Positions 17,031-26,868 of a DNA stretch of 64,000 nucleotides are shown here, piece after piece. A program made the position numbers and the translations under genes. The stretch covers positions 62,001-126,000 of the forward strand of contig JAFYBE010000016.1 of the NCBI GenBank assembly GCA_017540355.1. The letters run 5' to 3'. The notes under the pieces were generated by a model, which was not told the DNA's origin, ran no database searches, and was given only the letters and a program-made list of their open reading frames with translations. Every line of letters starts with the position of its first letter. Position 1 is the stretch's first letter. Source of the stretch: Lachnospiraceae bacterium (GTDB lineage: Bacteria > Bacillota > Clostridia > Lachnospirales > Lachnospiraceae).

Positions 17031-18214
17031 GAAGCGAACACCTCATTAAGTATGTCATACATCATGTCTATGTCTTCCTTTGTTATTACAAGCGGCGGAA
17101 GAAGTCTTAACACATCACTTCCTGCGGTCAGCATTAATACTCCGCGCTCTATTCCCTTATTTACTATATCACCGGGCTTCACACCGACAAGCTGAAGTCC
17201 CTGCATAAAGCCTCTGCCTCTGCGCTCTTTTATGCAGTCATACTTATCAACCAGTTCGTCAAGCTTCTGCTCAAGATAAGGTGTAAGTGTATTAACGTTA
17301 TCAAGTACTTTCCTGCTCTCTAAAAGTTCAAGTACCTTACCTGCCGTAGCCGTAGCCAAAGGATTGCCTCCGTAAGTGGTACCGTGATCTCCTGCCTTAA
17401 GAGAAGAATCTGCAACCTTCTTGCCTAAAACAAACGCACCGATTGGTACACCGTTGCCAAGTGCCTTGGCTGTGGTAAGAATATCGGGCTTCACATCATA
17501 CTGCTGCCATGCATATACACTGCCTGTTCTGTAAAGGCCGCACTGAATCTCATCAAGTATAAGCAGAATGTCCTTCTCCTGACAAAGCTTATATATTCCT
17601 TCGATGAATTCCTTATCGGCGGGATATATTCCGCCTTCACCCTGTACCGTCTCCATAATGATCGCACAGGTTCTGTCATTAACCAGTTTTATAACAGACT
17701 CAAGATCATTCATGTTTCCGAACTTAACATCGGCAACAAAGGGCGCAAAGTCCTCTCTGTATGCCGCCTTGCCCGTAACCGCAAGCGCACCTATCGTTCT
17801 TCCGTGGAAAGAATGATCAAGCGCTATTATCTCGTGATCGTGTCTTCCGTCCTTAAGGAAAGCGTATTTTATCGCAGCCTTAAGAGCACCCTCTACCGCC
17901 TCTGCACCCGAATTGGTGAAAAATACCTTATCCATTCCCGTAAGGTCGCAGAGCTTCTTAGCCGTCTTTGCAGCCGGCTCATTATAATACAGATTTGAAC
18001 AGTGCACAAGTTTGTCCACCTGCGCCTTGATCGCATCATTGAGTTCCTTATCGCCGTATCCTAAAGCATACACGCCTATGCCTGAGAAAAAGTCAAGATA
18101 CTCCTTTCCCTCATTATCATACAGCCTTGTTCCCTTACCGTGATCCAGCACAATCTGAAACCTGTTATATGTATGCAATATGTTTTCTTCGGCAAGTTCG
18201 ATTATTTTGTTCAT
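17027..18214 (-). CDS. argD: Acetylornithine aminotransferase
   Basis: PLP enzyme converting N-acetylglutamate semialdehyde to N-acetylornithine in arginine biosynthesis. 395 residues, the usual length. Class-III aminotransferase signatures are FFSGIGVYALGYGD, FFTNSGAEAVEGALK, the ILDEIQCGLYRTG segment and the PLP lysine in TTAKALGNGVPIGAF, then HGTTYGGNPLATA. Start ATG 18214 has an AAAGGA site 8 nt upstream. It follows argB by about 20 bp and overlaps the next gene by 4 bp. Distinguished from other class-III enzymes mainly by its operon context. Confidence 0.96.
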   Translation of the reverse strand: MNKIIELAEENILHTYNRFQIVLDHGKGTRLYDNEGKEYLDFFSGIGVYALGYGDKELNDAIKAQVDKLVHCSNLYYNEPAAKTAKKLCDLTGMDKVFFTNSGAEAVEGALKAAIKYAFLKDGRHDHEIIALDHSFHGRTIGALAVTGKAAYREDFAPFVADVKFGNMNDLESVIKLVNDRTCAIIMETVQGEGGIYPADKEFIEGIYKLCQEKDILLILDEIQCGLYRTGSVYAWQQYDVKPDILTTAKALGNGVPIGAFVLGKKVADSSLKAGDHGTTYGGNPLATATAGKVLELLESRKVLDNVNTLTPYLEQKLDELVDKYDCIKERRGRGFMQGLQLVGVKPGDIVNKGIERGVLMLTAGSDVLRLLPPLVITKEDIDMMYDILNEVFAS

Positions 18215-18233
18215 AAAATAATCCTTTCTAAAT

Positions 18234-19115
18234 TCACTGGTTATCCGGAATGATCATTGTTCCGATACCGCGGCTGGTGAAGATTTCAAGCAGCATACTG
18301 TGAGGTATTCTGCCATCTAAAATGTGGACATTGTTCACACCGTTTTTAACCGCTTCGGTACATCCCGCAAGTTTGGGAAGCATTCCGCCGCCAATCATAC
18401 CGTCCGATATCAGCTTATCTGCATCGGATGCCGTTATCCTTGATATAAAGCTTGACTTGTCTTCAAAGTCACGATAGAGTCCTTCCGTGTCTGTTAAGAA
18501 TACAAGCTTATTGGCACCAACCGCCTTTGCTATGGCACATGCCGCATCATCGGCGTTGATGTTGTATGTATTGAAATCATCATCAAGGCCTATGGGTGCT
18601 ACGATAGGTAAAAAATCAGTCTCCAGAAGGTCGTAGATAATCTTGGGATCCACTGCCTTCACATCACCGACAAAGCCTATGTCCTGTCCGTTTGAAAGCT
18701 TCTTGTCACACTTAAGCAGTCCGCCGTCTTTACCTGATATGCTGACAGCTCTGACGCCGAGTTCTTCAACCATGCGCACGAGATTCTTGCCCACTCTTCC
18801 GAGTACCATCTCCGCTATCTCCATCGTATCCTCATCCGTTACGCGAAGACCGTTGACAAACTTAGGCTCCTTGCCTGACTTCTCTACCCACTTGCTTATG
18901 GCCTTTCCGCCGCCGTGAACAATTATGGGCTTGAATCCAACTAACTTAAGCAATGTCACGTCCTTTATGACGTTCTTTTGAAGTTCTTCGTTGCTCATGG
19001 CAGATCCGCCGTATTTAACAACTATTATCTTTCTGTTAAACTGCTGAATATATGGGAGTGCCTCTATGAGTACCTCCGCCTTTTTAAGCAGTTCATCCAT
19101 CTCTTTTGACTCCAT
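18234..19115 (-). CDS. argB: Acetylglutamate kinase
   Basis: Phosphorylates N-acetylglutamate in arginine biosynthesis; 293 residues from ATG 19115. An in-frame GTG at 19142 is possible but has no spacing from the argJ stop, while ATG 19115 has AAAGG 8 nt upstream. Signatures of the amino-acid kinase family: [48 protein letters not shown] segment [26 protein letters not shown] and [12 protein letters not shown]. The region before KYGGSA contains the N-terminal helix ([11 protein letters not shown]) associated with arginine-inhibited, hexameric forms, so feedback inhibition by arginine is likely but inferred. Confidence 0.96.
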   Translation of the reverse strand: MESKEMDELLKKAEVLIEALPYIQQFNRKIIVVKYGGSAMSNEELQKNVIKDVTLLKLVGFKPIIVHGGGKAISKWVEKSGKEPKFVNGLRVTDEDTMEIAEMVLGRVGKNLVRMVEELGVRAVSISGKDGGLLKCDKKLSNGQDIGFVGDVKAVDPKIIYDLLETDFLPIVAPIGLDDDFNTYNINADDAACAIAKAVGANKLVFLTDTEGLYRDFEDKSSFISRITASDADKLISDGMIGGGMLPKLAGCTEAVKNGVNNVHILDGRIPHSMLLEIFTSRGIGTMIIPDNQ

Positions 19116-19145
19116 TGTCTTAACCTTTCCCGTGCGATACACCTT

Positions 19146-20369
19146 CTACGATCTGTAGTCTGCATTGATCTCAACGTACTTCTCCGTAAGATCGCAGCCC
19201 CATGCCGTAGCAGCTGCATTGCCGTCATTCATATCTATAAGCACCGTCACTTCAGATGCTTTCATAATCTCTTTGGCCAGATCCTCATCAAATGCGGGAA
19301 GAGAGCCTTTATCGAAAACCTTAAGTTTTCCTGCCTCGCTCTCAAAATAAAGTTCAACCTTCTCCTGATCGAAGTCAGCTCCCGAATAACCCATGGCACA
19401 TAAGAAACGTCCGAAATTCGCATCACATCCGTATATTGCCGCCTTTGAAAGATTGGAACCCACCACCGAACGGGCAAGTATCCTTGCGTCTTCCTTATTC
19501 CTTGCATTGACAACCTTTGCCGTAAATAACTTGCTTGCTCCCTCGCCGTCGGCAGCCATCCTGCGCGCAAGATCCTCACACACATAACAGAGTGCGGTCT
19601 TAAATGTGACATAGTCGTCATTTTCTTTGTCCACCTTGGGATTGCCCGCAAGTCCGTTGGCCATGATAAGCAAAGTATCGTTGGTCGAAGTATCTCCGTC
19701 AACCGTGATCATATTGAATGTATCTTTGACAACCTCACTTAAGGCCTTCTGCAAAAGCTTCTTGCTTATAGCGATATCGGTTGTCAAAAAGCCAAGCATC
19801 GTACACATATTGGGATGTATCATGCCCGAACCTTTGCTCATGCCTCCCAAAGTAACGGTCTTACCGCCTATTGTAAAAGTAACGGCAATCTCTTTATTGA
19901 CGGTGTCAGTGGTCATTATAGCCTTTGATGCATACTCTCCCGCTTCGATAGAATCGGACAGAACCTTGCTCATTGCTCCCACACCGTCGACAATCTTATC
20001 TATGGGAAGTTGCATTCCGATAACGCCCGTTGAAGCAACCGCAACCGTATCGTGAGGCACACCAAGTGCTTCTTCAACAGCTTCGGCTGTATTGATGCAG
20101 GCTTCAAATCCTTCGTTACCGGTACAGGCATTGGCTATTCCGGAGTTGACCACAACAGCATGCATGGGATTGCCGGATTCCACTATGTCCTTATCCCACA
20201 GCACACACGCCGCTTTAACAACATTGGTCGTAAATGTGCCCGCACATTCGCAGGGTGTCTTTGAGAAGATCATTGCCATATCTTCCCTGCCCTGATATCT
20301 GATTCCCGCAGCCAAAGATGCTGCCTCAAATCCTTTTGCCGCTGTCACTCCGCCCTTGATCTTTTCCAT
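19146..20369 (-). CDS. argJ: Bifunctional ornithine acetyltransferase / N-acetylglutamate synthase
   Basis: 407 residues. Transfers acetyl from N-acetylornithine to glutamate and, in bifunctional forms, also makes N-acetylglutamate from acetyl-CoA. The autoprocessing site is visible in KGSGMIHPNMCTMLGF: the nucleophilic Thr follows Cys here, where many homologues have Ala (ATML). Other signatures are the oxyanion-hole STGVIG and, in the beta chain, GRDPNWGR-like segment GCDANFGR. Start ATG 20369 has GGAGG 6 nt upstream. The upstream partner argC is not adjacent, unlike the common argCJBD order. Monofunctional versus bifunctional activity cannot be decided from sequence alone. Confidence 0.95.
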   Translation of the reverse strand: MEKIKGGVTAAKGFEAASLAAGIRYQGREDMAMIFSKTPCECAGTFTTNVVKAACVLWDKDIVESGNPMHAVVVNSGIANACTGNEGFEACINTAEAVEEALGVPHDTVAVASTGVIGMQLPIDKIVDGVGAMSKVLSDSIEAGEYASKAIMTTDTVNKEIAVTFTIGGKTVTLGGMSKGSGMIHPNMCTMLGFLTTDIAISKKLLQKALSEVVKDTFNMITVDGDTSTNDTLLIMANGLAGNPKVDKENDDYVTFKTALCYVCEDLARRMAADGEGASKLFTAKVVNARNKEDARILARSVVGSNLSKAAIYGCDANFGRFLCAMGYSGADFDQEKVELYFESEAGKLKVFDKGSLPAFDEDLAKEIMKASEVTVLIDMNDGNAAATAWGCDLTEKYVEINADYRS

Positions 20370-20388
20370 AATGCCTCCATATATAAGA

Positions 20389-20835
20389 TCACTCGATAAA
20401 ATTCACAATGTTCTCGGTATTAAGCGTAAAATCGTAATAATTTAAGTCTTCACGGCGGGTCCAACCGATCTCTTTCCAGAAAGCGTTGCCTATATCATTC
20501 TTTGTAAACGCTATAAGCGAAACCTTATTGATACCCTCGGCCTGCAAAGCCTGCATACAATGAACGACCATTGACTTGCCTATGCCGCGAAGTCTGTACT
20601 CAGGGTCCACGCACACATGATAAAGACATCCGCGTCTTCCGTCATGACCGCAAAGTATAGCACCGACAATGTGATCATTCTCTATTGCGACCACGCTGCA
20701 TCCGGGATTCCTTAACAGAAATCTTTCTATGAATTCCCTGGAATCATCGATGGAACGGATTGCAAAGCCTTTGATCTTAAGCCACAGTGCTTTGACCTGA
20801 TCATAATCGTCTATGTTCATGGACCGTATAGTCAT
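20389..20835 (-). CDS. GNAT-family N-acetyltransferase in the arginine operon
   Basis: 148 residues with one GNAT domain. The acetyl-CoA loop is visible in VCVDPEYRLRGIGKSMVVHC (motif A, R-x-x-G-I-G), and the fold ends with NAFWKEIGWTRREDLNYYDF. The substrate is not evident; sequence style resembles YpeA/RimI-like acetyltransferases. It lies one base after the argG stop and about 20 bp before argJ, so it is within the arginine operon. An acetyl-CoA:glutamate acetyltransferase (short ArgA-like) would fit the pathway, but argJ may already provide this. A GNAT with an unrelated substrate remains equally possible. Confidence 0.8.
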   Translation of the reverse strand: MTIRSMNIDDYDQVKALWLKIKGFAIRSIDDSREFIERFLLRNPGCSVVAIENDHIVGAILCGHDGRRGCLYHVCVDPEYRLRGIGKSMVVHCMQALQAEGINKVSLIAFTKNDIGNAFWKEIGWTRREDLNYYDFTLNTENIVNFIE

Positions 20836-20836
20836 C

Positions 20837-22057
20837 TTACTTAAGTTCTCCTGCTTCCATAAGCTTAAGAGCTCTTACCTTGGTTGACAAACCGAAGAGG
20901 TTAATAAAGCCCTCAGCGTCGTGATGGTCATACATATCACCCGTAGTGAATGAAGCGATGCTCTCGTTATAAAGTGAATAGGGTGATGTTGTACCTGCCT
21001 TGATTATATTACCCTTATAGAGCTTAAACTTCACTTCACCCGTAACGTACTTCTGTGTGCTCTCGATAAATGCCTGAAGTGCCTCACGAAGAGGAGTGAA
21101 CCACTTGCCCTCATAAACAACCTGTGCAAACTTGTTGCCGAGGTCAGCCTTAAGTGCATATGTATCTCTGTCAAGTATGAGTTCCTCTAACTGCTGATGT
21201 GCCTCATAGAGGATTGTTCCGCCGGGTGTCTCATATACGCCGCGGCTCTTCATTCCTACAACTCTGTTCTCAACGATATCAATGATACCGATTCCGTGCT
21301 TGCCGCCAAGAACGTTAAGTTCTGCTATAATCTCGGATACCTTCATCTTCTTGCCGTTTAATGAAACGGGAGTACCCTTCTCAAATGTCATTGTCACATA
21401 CTCAGGCTCATCCGGAGCTTTCTCGGGAGTTGTGCTGAGCACGAGAAGATGATCATAGTTAGGCTCATTGGCAGGATCTTCAAGCTCGAGTCCCTCATGA
21501 GAGATATGCCAGAGGTTACGATCACGGCTGTAGCTTGAATCAGCAGAGAACGGAAGATGTATGCCGTGAGCTCTGCAGTACTCAATCTCCTCCTCACGTG
21601 AATTCATATTCCACTTGGGATCTCTCCATGCTGCGATTATCTTAAGATCCGGAGCAAGTGCCTTGATACCGAGCTCGAATCTGATCTGATCGTTACCCTT
21701 GCCGGTAGCACCGTGGCAGATAGCTGTAGCGCCCTCCTTACGTGCAACTTCCACAAGTCTCTTGGCAATCGCAGGTCTTGCCATTGAAGTACCTAAGAGA
21801 TATTTATTCTCATATACGGCATGTGCCTTAACACAGGGCATGATGAAATCATCACAGAACTCATCGGTTATATCCTCGATATAAAGCTTTGATGCTCCCG
21901 AAGACAATGCTCTTTCCTCGAGTCCGTCAAGTTCGTCTGCCTGTCCGCAGTTACCGCAGACACAGATTACCTCGTAATCGTAATTCTCCTTAAGCCAGGG
22001 GATGATAACGGTAGTATCAAGTCCACCCGAATACGCCAATACAACTTTCTCTTTCAT
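20837..22057 (-). CDS. argG: Argininosuccinate synthase
   Basis: Condenses citrulline and aspartate with ATP. 406 residues from ATG 22057. A longer frame begins at 22075, but its first codons contain the ribosome site (AAGGAGA, 9 nt before 22057). Signatures: the P-loop-like [36 protein letters not shown], and DRDLWHIS-like segment [12 protein letters not shown]. Full length, no gaps. It is the first gene of the arginine operon, preceded by a consensus promoter and an array of ARG-box-like palindromes. argF and argH are not in the window. Confidence 0.97.
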   Translation of the reverse strand: MKEKVVLAYSGGLDTTVIIPWLKENYDYEVICVCGNCGQADELDGLEERALSSGASKLYIEDITDEFCDDFIMPCVKAHAVYENKYLLGTSMARPAIAKRLVEVARKEGATAICHGATGKGNDQIRFELGIKALAPDLKIIAAWRDPKWNMNSREEEIEYCRAHGIHLPFSADSSYSRDRNLWHISHEGLELEDPANEPNYDHLLVLSTTPEKAPDEPEYVTMTFEKGTPVSLNGKKMKVSEIIAELNVLGGKHGIGIIDIVENRVVGMKSRGVYETPGGTILYEAHQQLEELILDRDTYALKADLGNKFAQVVYEGKWFTPLREALQAFIESTQKYVTGEVKFKLYKGNIIKAGTTSPYSLYNESIASFTTGDMYDHHDAEGFINLFGLSTKVRALKLMEAGELK

Positions 22058-22125
22058 AATCATTGTCTCCTTCATTGTATAATTGATATTTTCGCGCCTT
22101 ATGCGTTATAAACATTGCAATGGTG

Positions 22126-22154
22126 AGTATACAACATTATACGGACACATGCAA
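22126..22154 (-). promoter_or_regulatory. Promoter of the arginine operon
   Basis: On the minus strand TTGCAT (22149-22154), 17-bp spacer, TATACT (22126-22131), giving a leader of about 60 nt before argG. A second TATAAT nearby lacks a matching -35. Confidence 0.7.
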
Positions 22155-22188
22155 GAGTAAAACAGGCTGTTTTTTGCATAAAACCATC

Positions 22189-22261
22189 GAATATTCATTG
22201 AATATTGCATAAAATGCTCTAATAATTGCATATTATGCATTTCTTATGTATAAATATGCAT
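22189..22261. promoter_or_regulatory. Array of ARG-box-like palindromes upstream of argG
   Basis: Four A/T-rich palindromic sites are centred near 22253 (ATGTATAAATATGCAT), 22233 (TGCATATTATGCA), 22211 (TGCATAAAATGC) and 22192 (CGAATATTCAT). Centre spacing is about 19-21 bp, the spacing at which hexameric ArgR binds paired ARG boxes. They lie upstream of the -35 and abut the stop of the preceding gene. ArgR/AhrC as the ligand is inference. Confidence 0.6.
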
Positions 22262-24900
22262 CAGTTTTCGGAGCGGTAAGATTTGGAATATGTTTTTATA
22301 AGTTCTTCCATAACTTCACACGCATCAATATATTCGGCCTCACTTATATTTCCACCCGAATATGCCGCTTTTAAAACCGTCTCTCCAAGCGCATCCGTTT
22401 CAACCGATCCGGGGTTGTCTTTAATCTCATCCGCGACCTCACTGACCGTCGGATACGCCTTTTTTACAACACCCTTTTTACGAAGTAACGCAAGCATTCT
22501 TCTGTATCTTATCAGCAGGACCTCATCATATCTTCTCTCTCCCAGCAACTTCTTTATCCTAAGGGCATACATCAGCTTTCTTATAACTATGAACGTTACT
22601 GTTATAAGCGTGATTAATAAGATAACAATAACTAACGGTAACAGTAAAAAATCAACGCTGCTGATTGCTTTATATAATCCGCTTTTTCTAAACCTTCCGA
22701 CGGACGCCCCGATATCGGTATTGACGGATATATCGGCATTGTTATTACCGTCTCCCCCTCTTGATGTCCTTGAGAAAAGCATGGCAAAGAAGTCGGCTAT
22801 GCCTCCGTATTCAATATCATCATCTGACGGAGGTGTCATCTCATAGGGTATCCATCCGTAACCGTCAATATAAACCTCTATCCATGCATGTGCGTTTGCA
22901 TCCGGTATTTCCACATCAACCAAAGTTATGCTCTCGGGCCCTGCCGCATTGCCCAATACCCAATCTCTGGCATCACCCGATAAGACCTCTCCCTCAGTCA
23001 TGTCGTAGGGATCGATGACATAACCTTCAATATATCTTGTCGGAATTCCGATTCTTCGAAGAACCATTGCGGAGGAAGCTGCAAAATGAACGCAAAAGCC
23101 TCTTTTCTGTTCACTTAGGAAATACTCTATTGTATCCCTTCCTATCGGAGTTGTTCCGGGCATCATACTGTAAGAGTAATTATTTTCATAGTAATCTTTA
23201 AGGGCCTTTAAAACAGCAAGCCTCTGTTGCTGTAAAACAAGGTACTCGCCATACTCTTCATCTATTCCGGTAAGGTCAAAATCATCCCTGCTTACCTTGA
23301 TCTTATCAAGCTCCGCGTCACTGACAACCGAATCAAGTGCATCCTTTATCTCATCAGGCACTGCGGTATATTCATCATATACATACTGTTCGTATTCATC
23401 TGACAGCGTGGGATTAGGCTCATAATACGCGCTTTCCGAATAGGGCGTATATATCAGTTCATAATATGTGCAGTTCTCATTCTCTTCTTTATGGGCATCA
23501 ACCCATTCAGACATAAGGTCTGCATCTGCCGAAGCCATATTATCTGCCTTAAGCTCTGTTTTCGCATATCTTATAATATTCTCACTAAGTCCGGTAGAAC
23601 GCGCCCCTCTTCCGCTGCTTGAATACAGGGTATAATAAGGCCTGTAATCATATACGTTATCCGCATCCACATTCATAAGCCACAGCTTCATATATGCCTG
23701 CTTATCCGTATCCATATAGTTCGCCCCGACAGGAATATAATCATCCGTTTCCGATAACTCAGACTCTCCCGTTTTTCCGGGAATGGCGGAAAGAAACTGA
23801 TCCTTTTCATAGAACACCCCGGTATAGGCCTTAAGGTAAACCCTGCTTACCCTCCCTGATTCCTCGTTCGATACGGGAACGGTTCGCACAATAAGATCGG
23901 TCTCATAGTCGGGCGAAACGGAACTGATTCCGCCCATACGGCCGTGAGATATGCCGCCCGTTGCCTTATATCTGTTAAAAAGCGATGCGATTCCGCCCTG
24001 AGCCAGAGTTTGTACATATTCGTCGGTTTTGTCCTTTACCTTGTTGGATACATACTTGGTGGTGAAATCTCCGGCAAACATCATGCTTAGCAAAACCATA
24101 AGTACGGAAGATATCAATATGCCCGATAAAGCCATCTGTACCATGCCCCTGCCGCTTGCAAGGTATTCGTATCTTACTTTTTTCTTTTTGTTTATGTAGG
24201 AATACTGCTGCCCCTTTTTATACTTATAAGGCAGCTTGAACCGACCGGATCTGCTTAAGACTTCTACCGTAATATATACGGCAATGAGCATAACAAGATA
24301 CGGTATGGGCGGGATTATGTCTATGTAAAACGCCAGCTGCATCGGCAGAAAAGAAAGCAAAAAGGTAGAGAAAAGATCCATATATGCGGATATGGATATG
24401 TTATATAAAATTGCAAAACCTGCGCCCGTAAAAAACATCGTTGCGGGCACGGTGATGCTGCGATCCGTAATATACTCGGTTGTCTCTCTTGTGGACGGCA
24501 GATTGAAGAAATCGCTGTATGCCTTATATACTTCGTTTAAGAAAGCCTGGAAGCCCGAATTGATCTGAGTGTAAGCAACCACATAAAGCACCAGAAATAC
24601 CATGAATATCAGAATATACCCGACATAAAAAGTGACTTTGTTAAAGTATGTAAAAGCTATGAGAATCGATATCACCAAAAGTCCAAGGCCTATTGTAAGC
24701 GCATTAAAGCCCAAACCGAATGCGGCCGTAAGTCCTCCGATCGTACCGAAAGTAGCCAGAAATACAAGTATACCTCTGATAAAGCAAAGATATGCTCTTT
24801 TGCCGACACCGTCCGTATACGGTTCTCCCACGGATAAGCCGTATGTCAAAAGTTCATTCTCTATTCTTTTTTCTTCCGACTTAAAAAACGCTGTCATCAT
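22261..24900 (-). CDS. Membrane transglutaminase-like protease (TgpA type)
   Basis: 879 residues. About six N-terminal transmembrane helices (35-275), a large extracytoplasmic region, a transglutaminase core with Cys603 in GFCVHFAASS, His671 in NAHAWIEVY and Glu687 in WIPYEMTPP at the acid position, then a final helix (about 745-770) and a cytoplasmic tail resembling DUF4129. This is the DUF3488-transglutaminase-DUF4129 layout. Glu in place of the usual Asp of the triad is seen in related proteins. It abuts the DUF58 gene with no spacing, and MoxR lies upstream. MoxR-DUF58-transglutaminase clusters are widespread and thought to act in envelope protein maturation; the substrate is unknown. Confidence 0.9.
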   Translation of the reverse strand: MMTAFFKSEEKRIENELLTYGLSVGEPYTDGVGKRAYLCFIRGILVFLATFGTIGGLTAAFGLGFNALTIGLGLLVISILIAFTYFNKVTFYVGYILIFMVFLVLYVVAYTQINSGFQAFLNEVYKAYSDFFNLPSTRETTEYITDRSITVPATMFFTGAGFAILYNISISAYMDLFSTFLLSFLPMQLAFYIDIIPPIPYLVMLIAVYITVEVLSRSGRFKLPYKYKKGQQYSYINKKKKVRYEYLASGRGMVQMALSGILISSVLMVLLSMMFAGDFTTKYVSNKVKDKTDEYVQTLAQGGIASLFNRYKATGGISHGRMGGISSVSPDYETDLIVRTVPVSNEESGRVSRVYLKAYTGVFYEKDQFLSAIPGKTGESELSETDDYIPVGANYMDTDKQAYMKLWLMNVDADNVYDYRPYYTLYSSSGRGARSTGLSENIIRYAKTELKADNMASADADLMSEWVDAHKEENENCTYYELIYTPYSESAYYEPNPTLSDEYEQYVYDEYTAVPDEIKDALDSVVSDAELDKIKVSRDDFDLTGIDEEYGEYLVLQQQRLAVLKALKDYYENNYSYSMMPGTTPIGRDTIEYFLSEQKRGFCVHFAASSAMVLRRIGIPTRYIEGYVIDPYDMTEGEVLSGDARDWVLGNAAGPESITLVDVEIPDANAHAWIEVYIDGYGWIPYEMTPPSDDDIEYGGIADFFAMLFSRTSRGGDGNNNADISVNTDIGASVGRFRKSGLYKAISSVDFLLLPLVIVILLITLITVTFIVIRKLMYALRIKKLLGERRYDEVLLIRYRRMLALLRKKGVVKKAYPTVSEVADEIKDNPGSVETDALGETVLKAAYSGGNISEAEYIDACEVMEELIKTYSKSYRSEN

Positions 24901-25911
24901 CTATACCGTAATGATCTTCCTGCCCTGTATCCTTATCACACCCGACAGTTCGTGATACATATCATTAAGCCTTACATATGCCGAATCCGCAGGTGCTGTG
25001 CTTTCCTTAAACAACTCATACATGACCGTTCTTAACGCCTCATATGAATCAACCGTCTGTATATCAATAACATCCTCAAAAGCATGGTATATTGCCACCC
25101 TGTATATCTCGCCCTTTTGTAAAAGCAAAAGCGCCAACGATCTGAAATATGTGAGAGTATCCTGCAGAGAATCTTCCGTCATCTCGGGCAGCAAAAGATA
25201 ATACAGTTCCTTGCCTCTTTCATATTCCTTGACCGGCAAGTCGTCTCCTTTGGCCGCCAAAAGCCAGTGCACATCCCTGAGTTTATCCCCCGGTCTGTAC
25301 TCTCTAAGCTGCTTTATATCCATCGTAAGTTCACCGTCGGATGCCCAGATTACATCCTCATCAATGCTCTGTGTCTTTGCACCGCTAAGTTCATTTACCT
25401 GTACCCTTTCCGGCATGACAGGAATGTCATATATCTCGCCTATCAGAATATCCTTCGTGTACATATGAAGCGGATCCGATATCAAAAGACGTATGACGTT
25501 TAATCTGATCATGCCCGAATATCTTACCTTTACGGGAATATTGATCTTTTTATCAGTGCGGGCTTCTGCGGGAAAAAGGATTTCTCTGTCGGTTCTGTCC
25601 GGATAGTACAGATTCTCAATCCCAAAGAACAGTCTGCAGTTAAGTAAGGGAATAAAACCGGGATTATCGACGGTAAGTATAAGATTGACTTCACAGGGAA
25701 GTTCATACTCAGACATATCCGGAGCAATCGAAATATTAAGCGAAGATGCAGTATATATCATGGCCGCAACGGATAACGGCGGCATGATAAACAGAAGAAT
25801 TAAAAGAACCGACAAAAGAGGCTGTCTGTAGAATACCGCTGCAAAAAGCAGTAACAGAAAGCCCAGGATGTAAACAACAATATAGGGGATGTTTTTAATA
25901 CTCTCCTTCAT
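24901..25911 (-). CDS. DUF58 domain-containing membrane protein
   Basis: 336 residues. Two N-terminal transmembrane helices (about 10-28 and 32-52) are followed by an extracellular-like beta domain and the DUF58 signature REYRPGDKLRDVHWLLAAKG near residues 200-225, then a weak vWA-like alpha/beta tail. It ends exactly where the transglutaminase gene begins and starts 18 bp after the MoxR stop, so the three are co-transcribed. DUF58 proteins are regular partners of MoxR ATPases, probably as their vWA-type client or adaptor. No MIDAS motif is obvious by eye. Confidence 0.9.
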   Translation of the reverse strand: MKESIKNIPYIVVYILGFLLLLFAAVFYRQPLLSVLLILLFIMPPLSVAAMIYTASSLNISIAPDMSEYELPCEVNLILTVDNPGFIPLLNCRLFFGIENLYYPDRTDREILFPAEARTDKKINIPVKVRYSGMIRLNVIRLLISDPLHMYTKDILIGEIYDIPVMPERVQVNELSGAKTQSIDEDVIWASDGELTMDIKQLREYRPGDKLRDVHWLLAAKGDDLPVKEYERGKELYYLLLPEMTEDSLQDTLTYFRSLALLLLQKGEIYRVAIYHAFEDVIDIQTVDSYEALRTVMYELFKESTAPADSAYVRLNDMYHELSGVIRIQGRKIITV

Positions 25912-25929
25912 GTTATATCAACCGATTTA

Positions 25930-26859
25930 TCAATTAATCTTAGGTACCGATACCTCATCAAGTATGTTTTCAAACGCCTTTTCTTTTGTTATGCCCGAAG
26001 CACGACAGGATGCATTGACCTTGAGTCTGTGTCCCGCCACATAAGGAAAAATACTGTGAATGTCTTCCGGAATAAGGTAATCTCTGCCACTTATATAAGC
26101 ATATGCTCTGGCCGTCCTGTGGATGGCTATGCTGCCTCTGGGGCTTAATCCGATCTCAAAGTATCTTCCGTTGCGCGTCTGTTCACACAATCTGACAATA
26201 TAGTCATATAAAGAATCATCGGTAAAAAGCGACGCAACTTCATTCTGCATGGCGATCAGTGAATCCGCATCCGCCACCGGAACAATATCATCCAGTGCTT
26301 CCTTGGAGTCACCCTTAAGTACGTCTATTGCACTGCTTCTGTCGGGATAACCCATGGTAAGGGCTATTAAAAATCTGTCAAGCTGCGATTCGGGCAGCCT
26401 CTGTGTACCTGACGAACCGTACGGATTCTCCGTAGCTATAACAAAAAACGGCTTGGGCAGCTGCCTGGTGATACCTTCAACCGTTGCCTTTCCTTCTTCC
26501 ATAACCTCTAGAAGAGCCGACTGGGTCTTGGGCGAAGTACGATTGATCTCATCTGCCAAAAACAGATTGGTATATACCGAACCCTCATTGAATCTGAATT
26601 CTCCGCTTGCCTTATCGAACATATTGAATCCCAGCAGATCGCTCGGCATTACATCCGGCGTAAACTGTACTCTCTTGTAATCCAGAGAAAGGGTCTTTGA
26701 AAGCGCAAGCGCAAGCGTGGTCTTGCCCACACCCGGGATATCTTCCAAAAGTACATGTCCTCCTGCCAATATTCCGCAAAGCATGAGTTTAGTCACGTCA
26801 TCCTTGCCCTTTATTACCTTTCCGATTTCCTGTATTATCCTGCCTGTTGTCTCTGACAT
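25930..26859 (-). CDS. MoxR-family AAA+ ATPase
   Basis: 309 residues. Walker A GVGKTT (about 43-48), FTPDVMPSDLLGF (MoxR signature), Walker B LFLADEINR, sensor 1 in IATENPYGSSGTQ, and the arginine-finger/sensor-2 region with ESQLDRFLI and GLSPRGS. C-terminal lid AAA_lid_2 ends in HRLKVNASCR. MoxR ATPases act as chaperone-like remodelers for vWA/DUF58 partners, here the next gene. It starts 9 bp after the LytTR regulator stop. Confidence 0.95.
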   Translation of the reverse strand: MSETTGRIIQEIGKVIKGKDDVTKLMLCGILAGGHVLLEDIPGVGKTTLALALSKTLSLDYKRVQFTPDVMPSDLLGFNMFDKASGEFRFNEGSVYTNLFLADEINRTSPKTQSALLEVMEEGKATVEGITRQLPKPFFVIATENPYGSSGTQRLPESQLDRFLIALTMGYPDRSSAIDVLKGDSKEALDDIVPVADADSLIAMQNEVASLFTDDSLYDYIVRLCEQTRNGRYFEIGLSPRGSIAIHRTARAYAYISGRDYLIPEDIHSIFPYVAGHRLKVNASCRASGITKEKAFENILDEVSVPKIN

Positions 26860-26868
26860 ATCTTTTAC

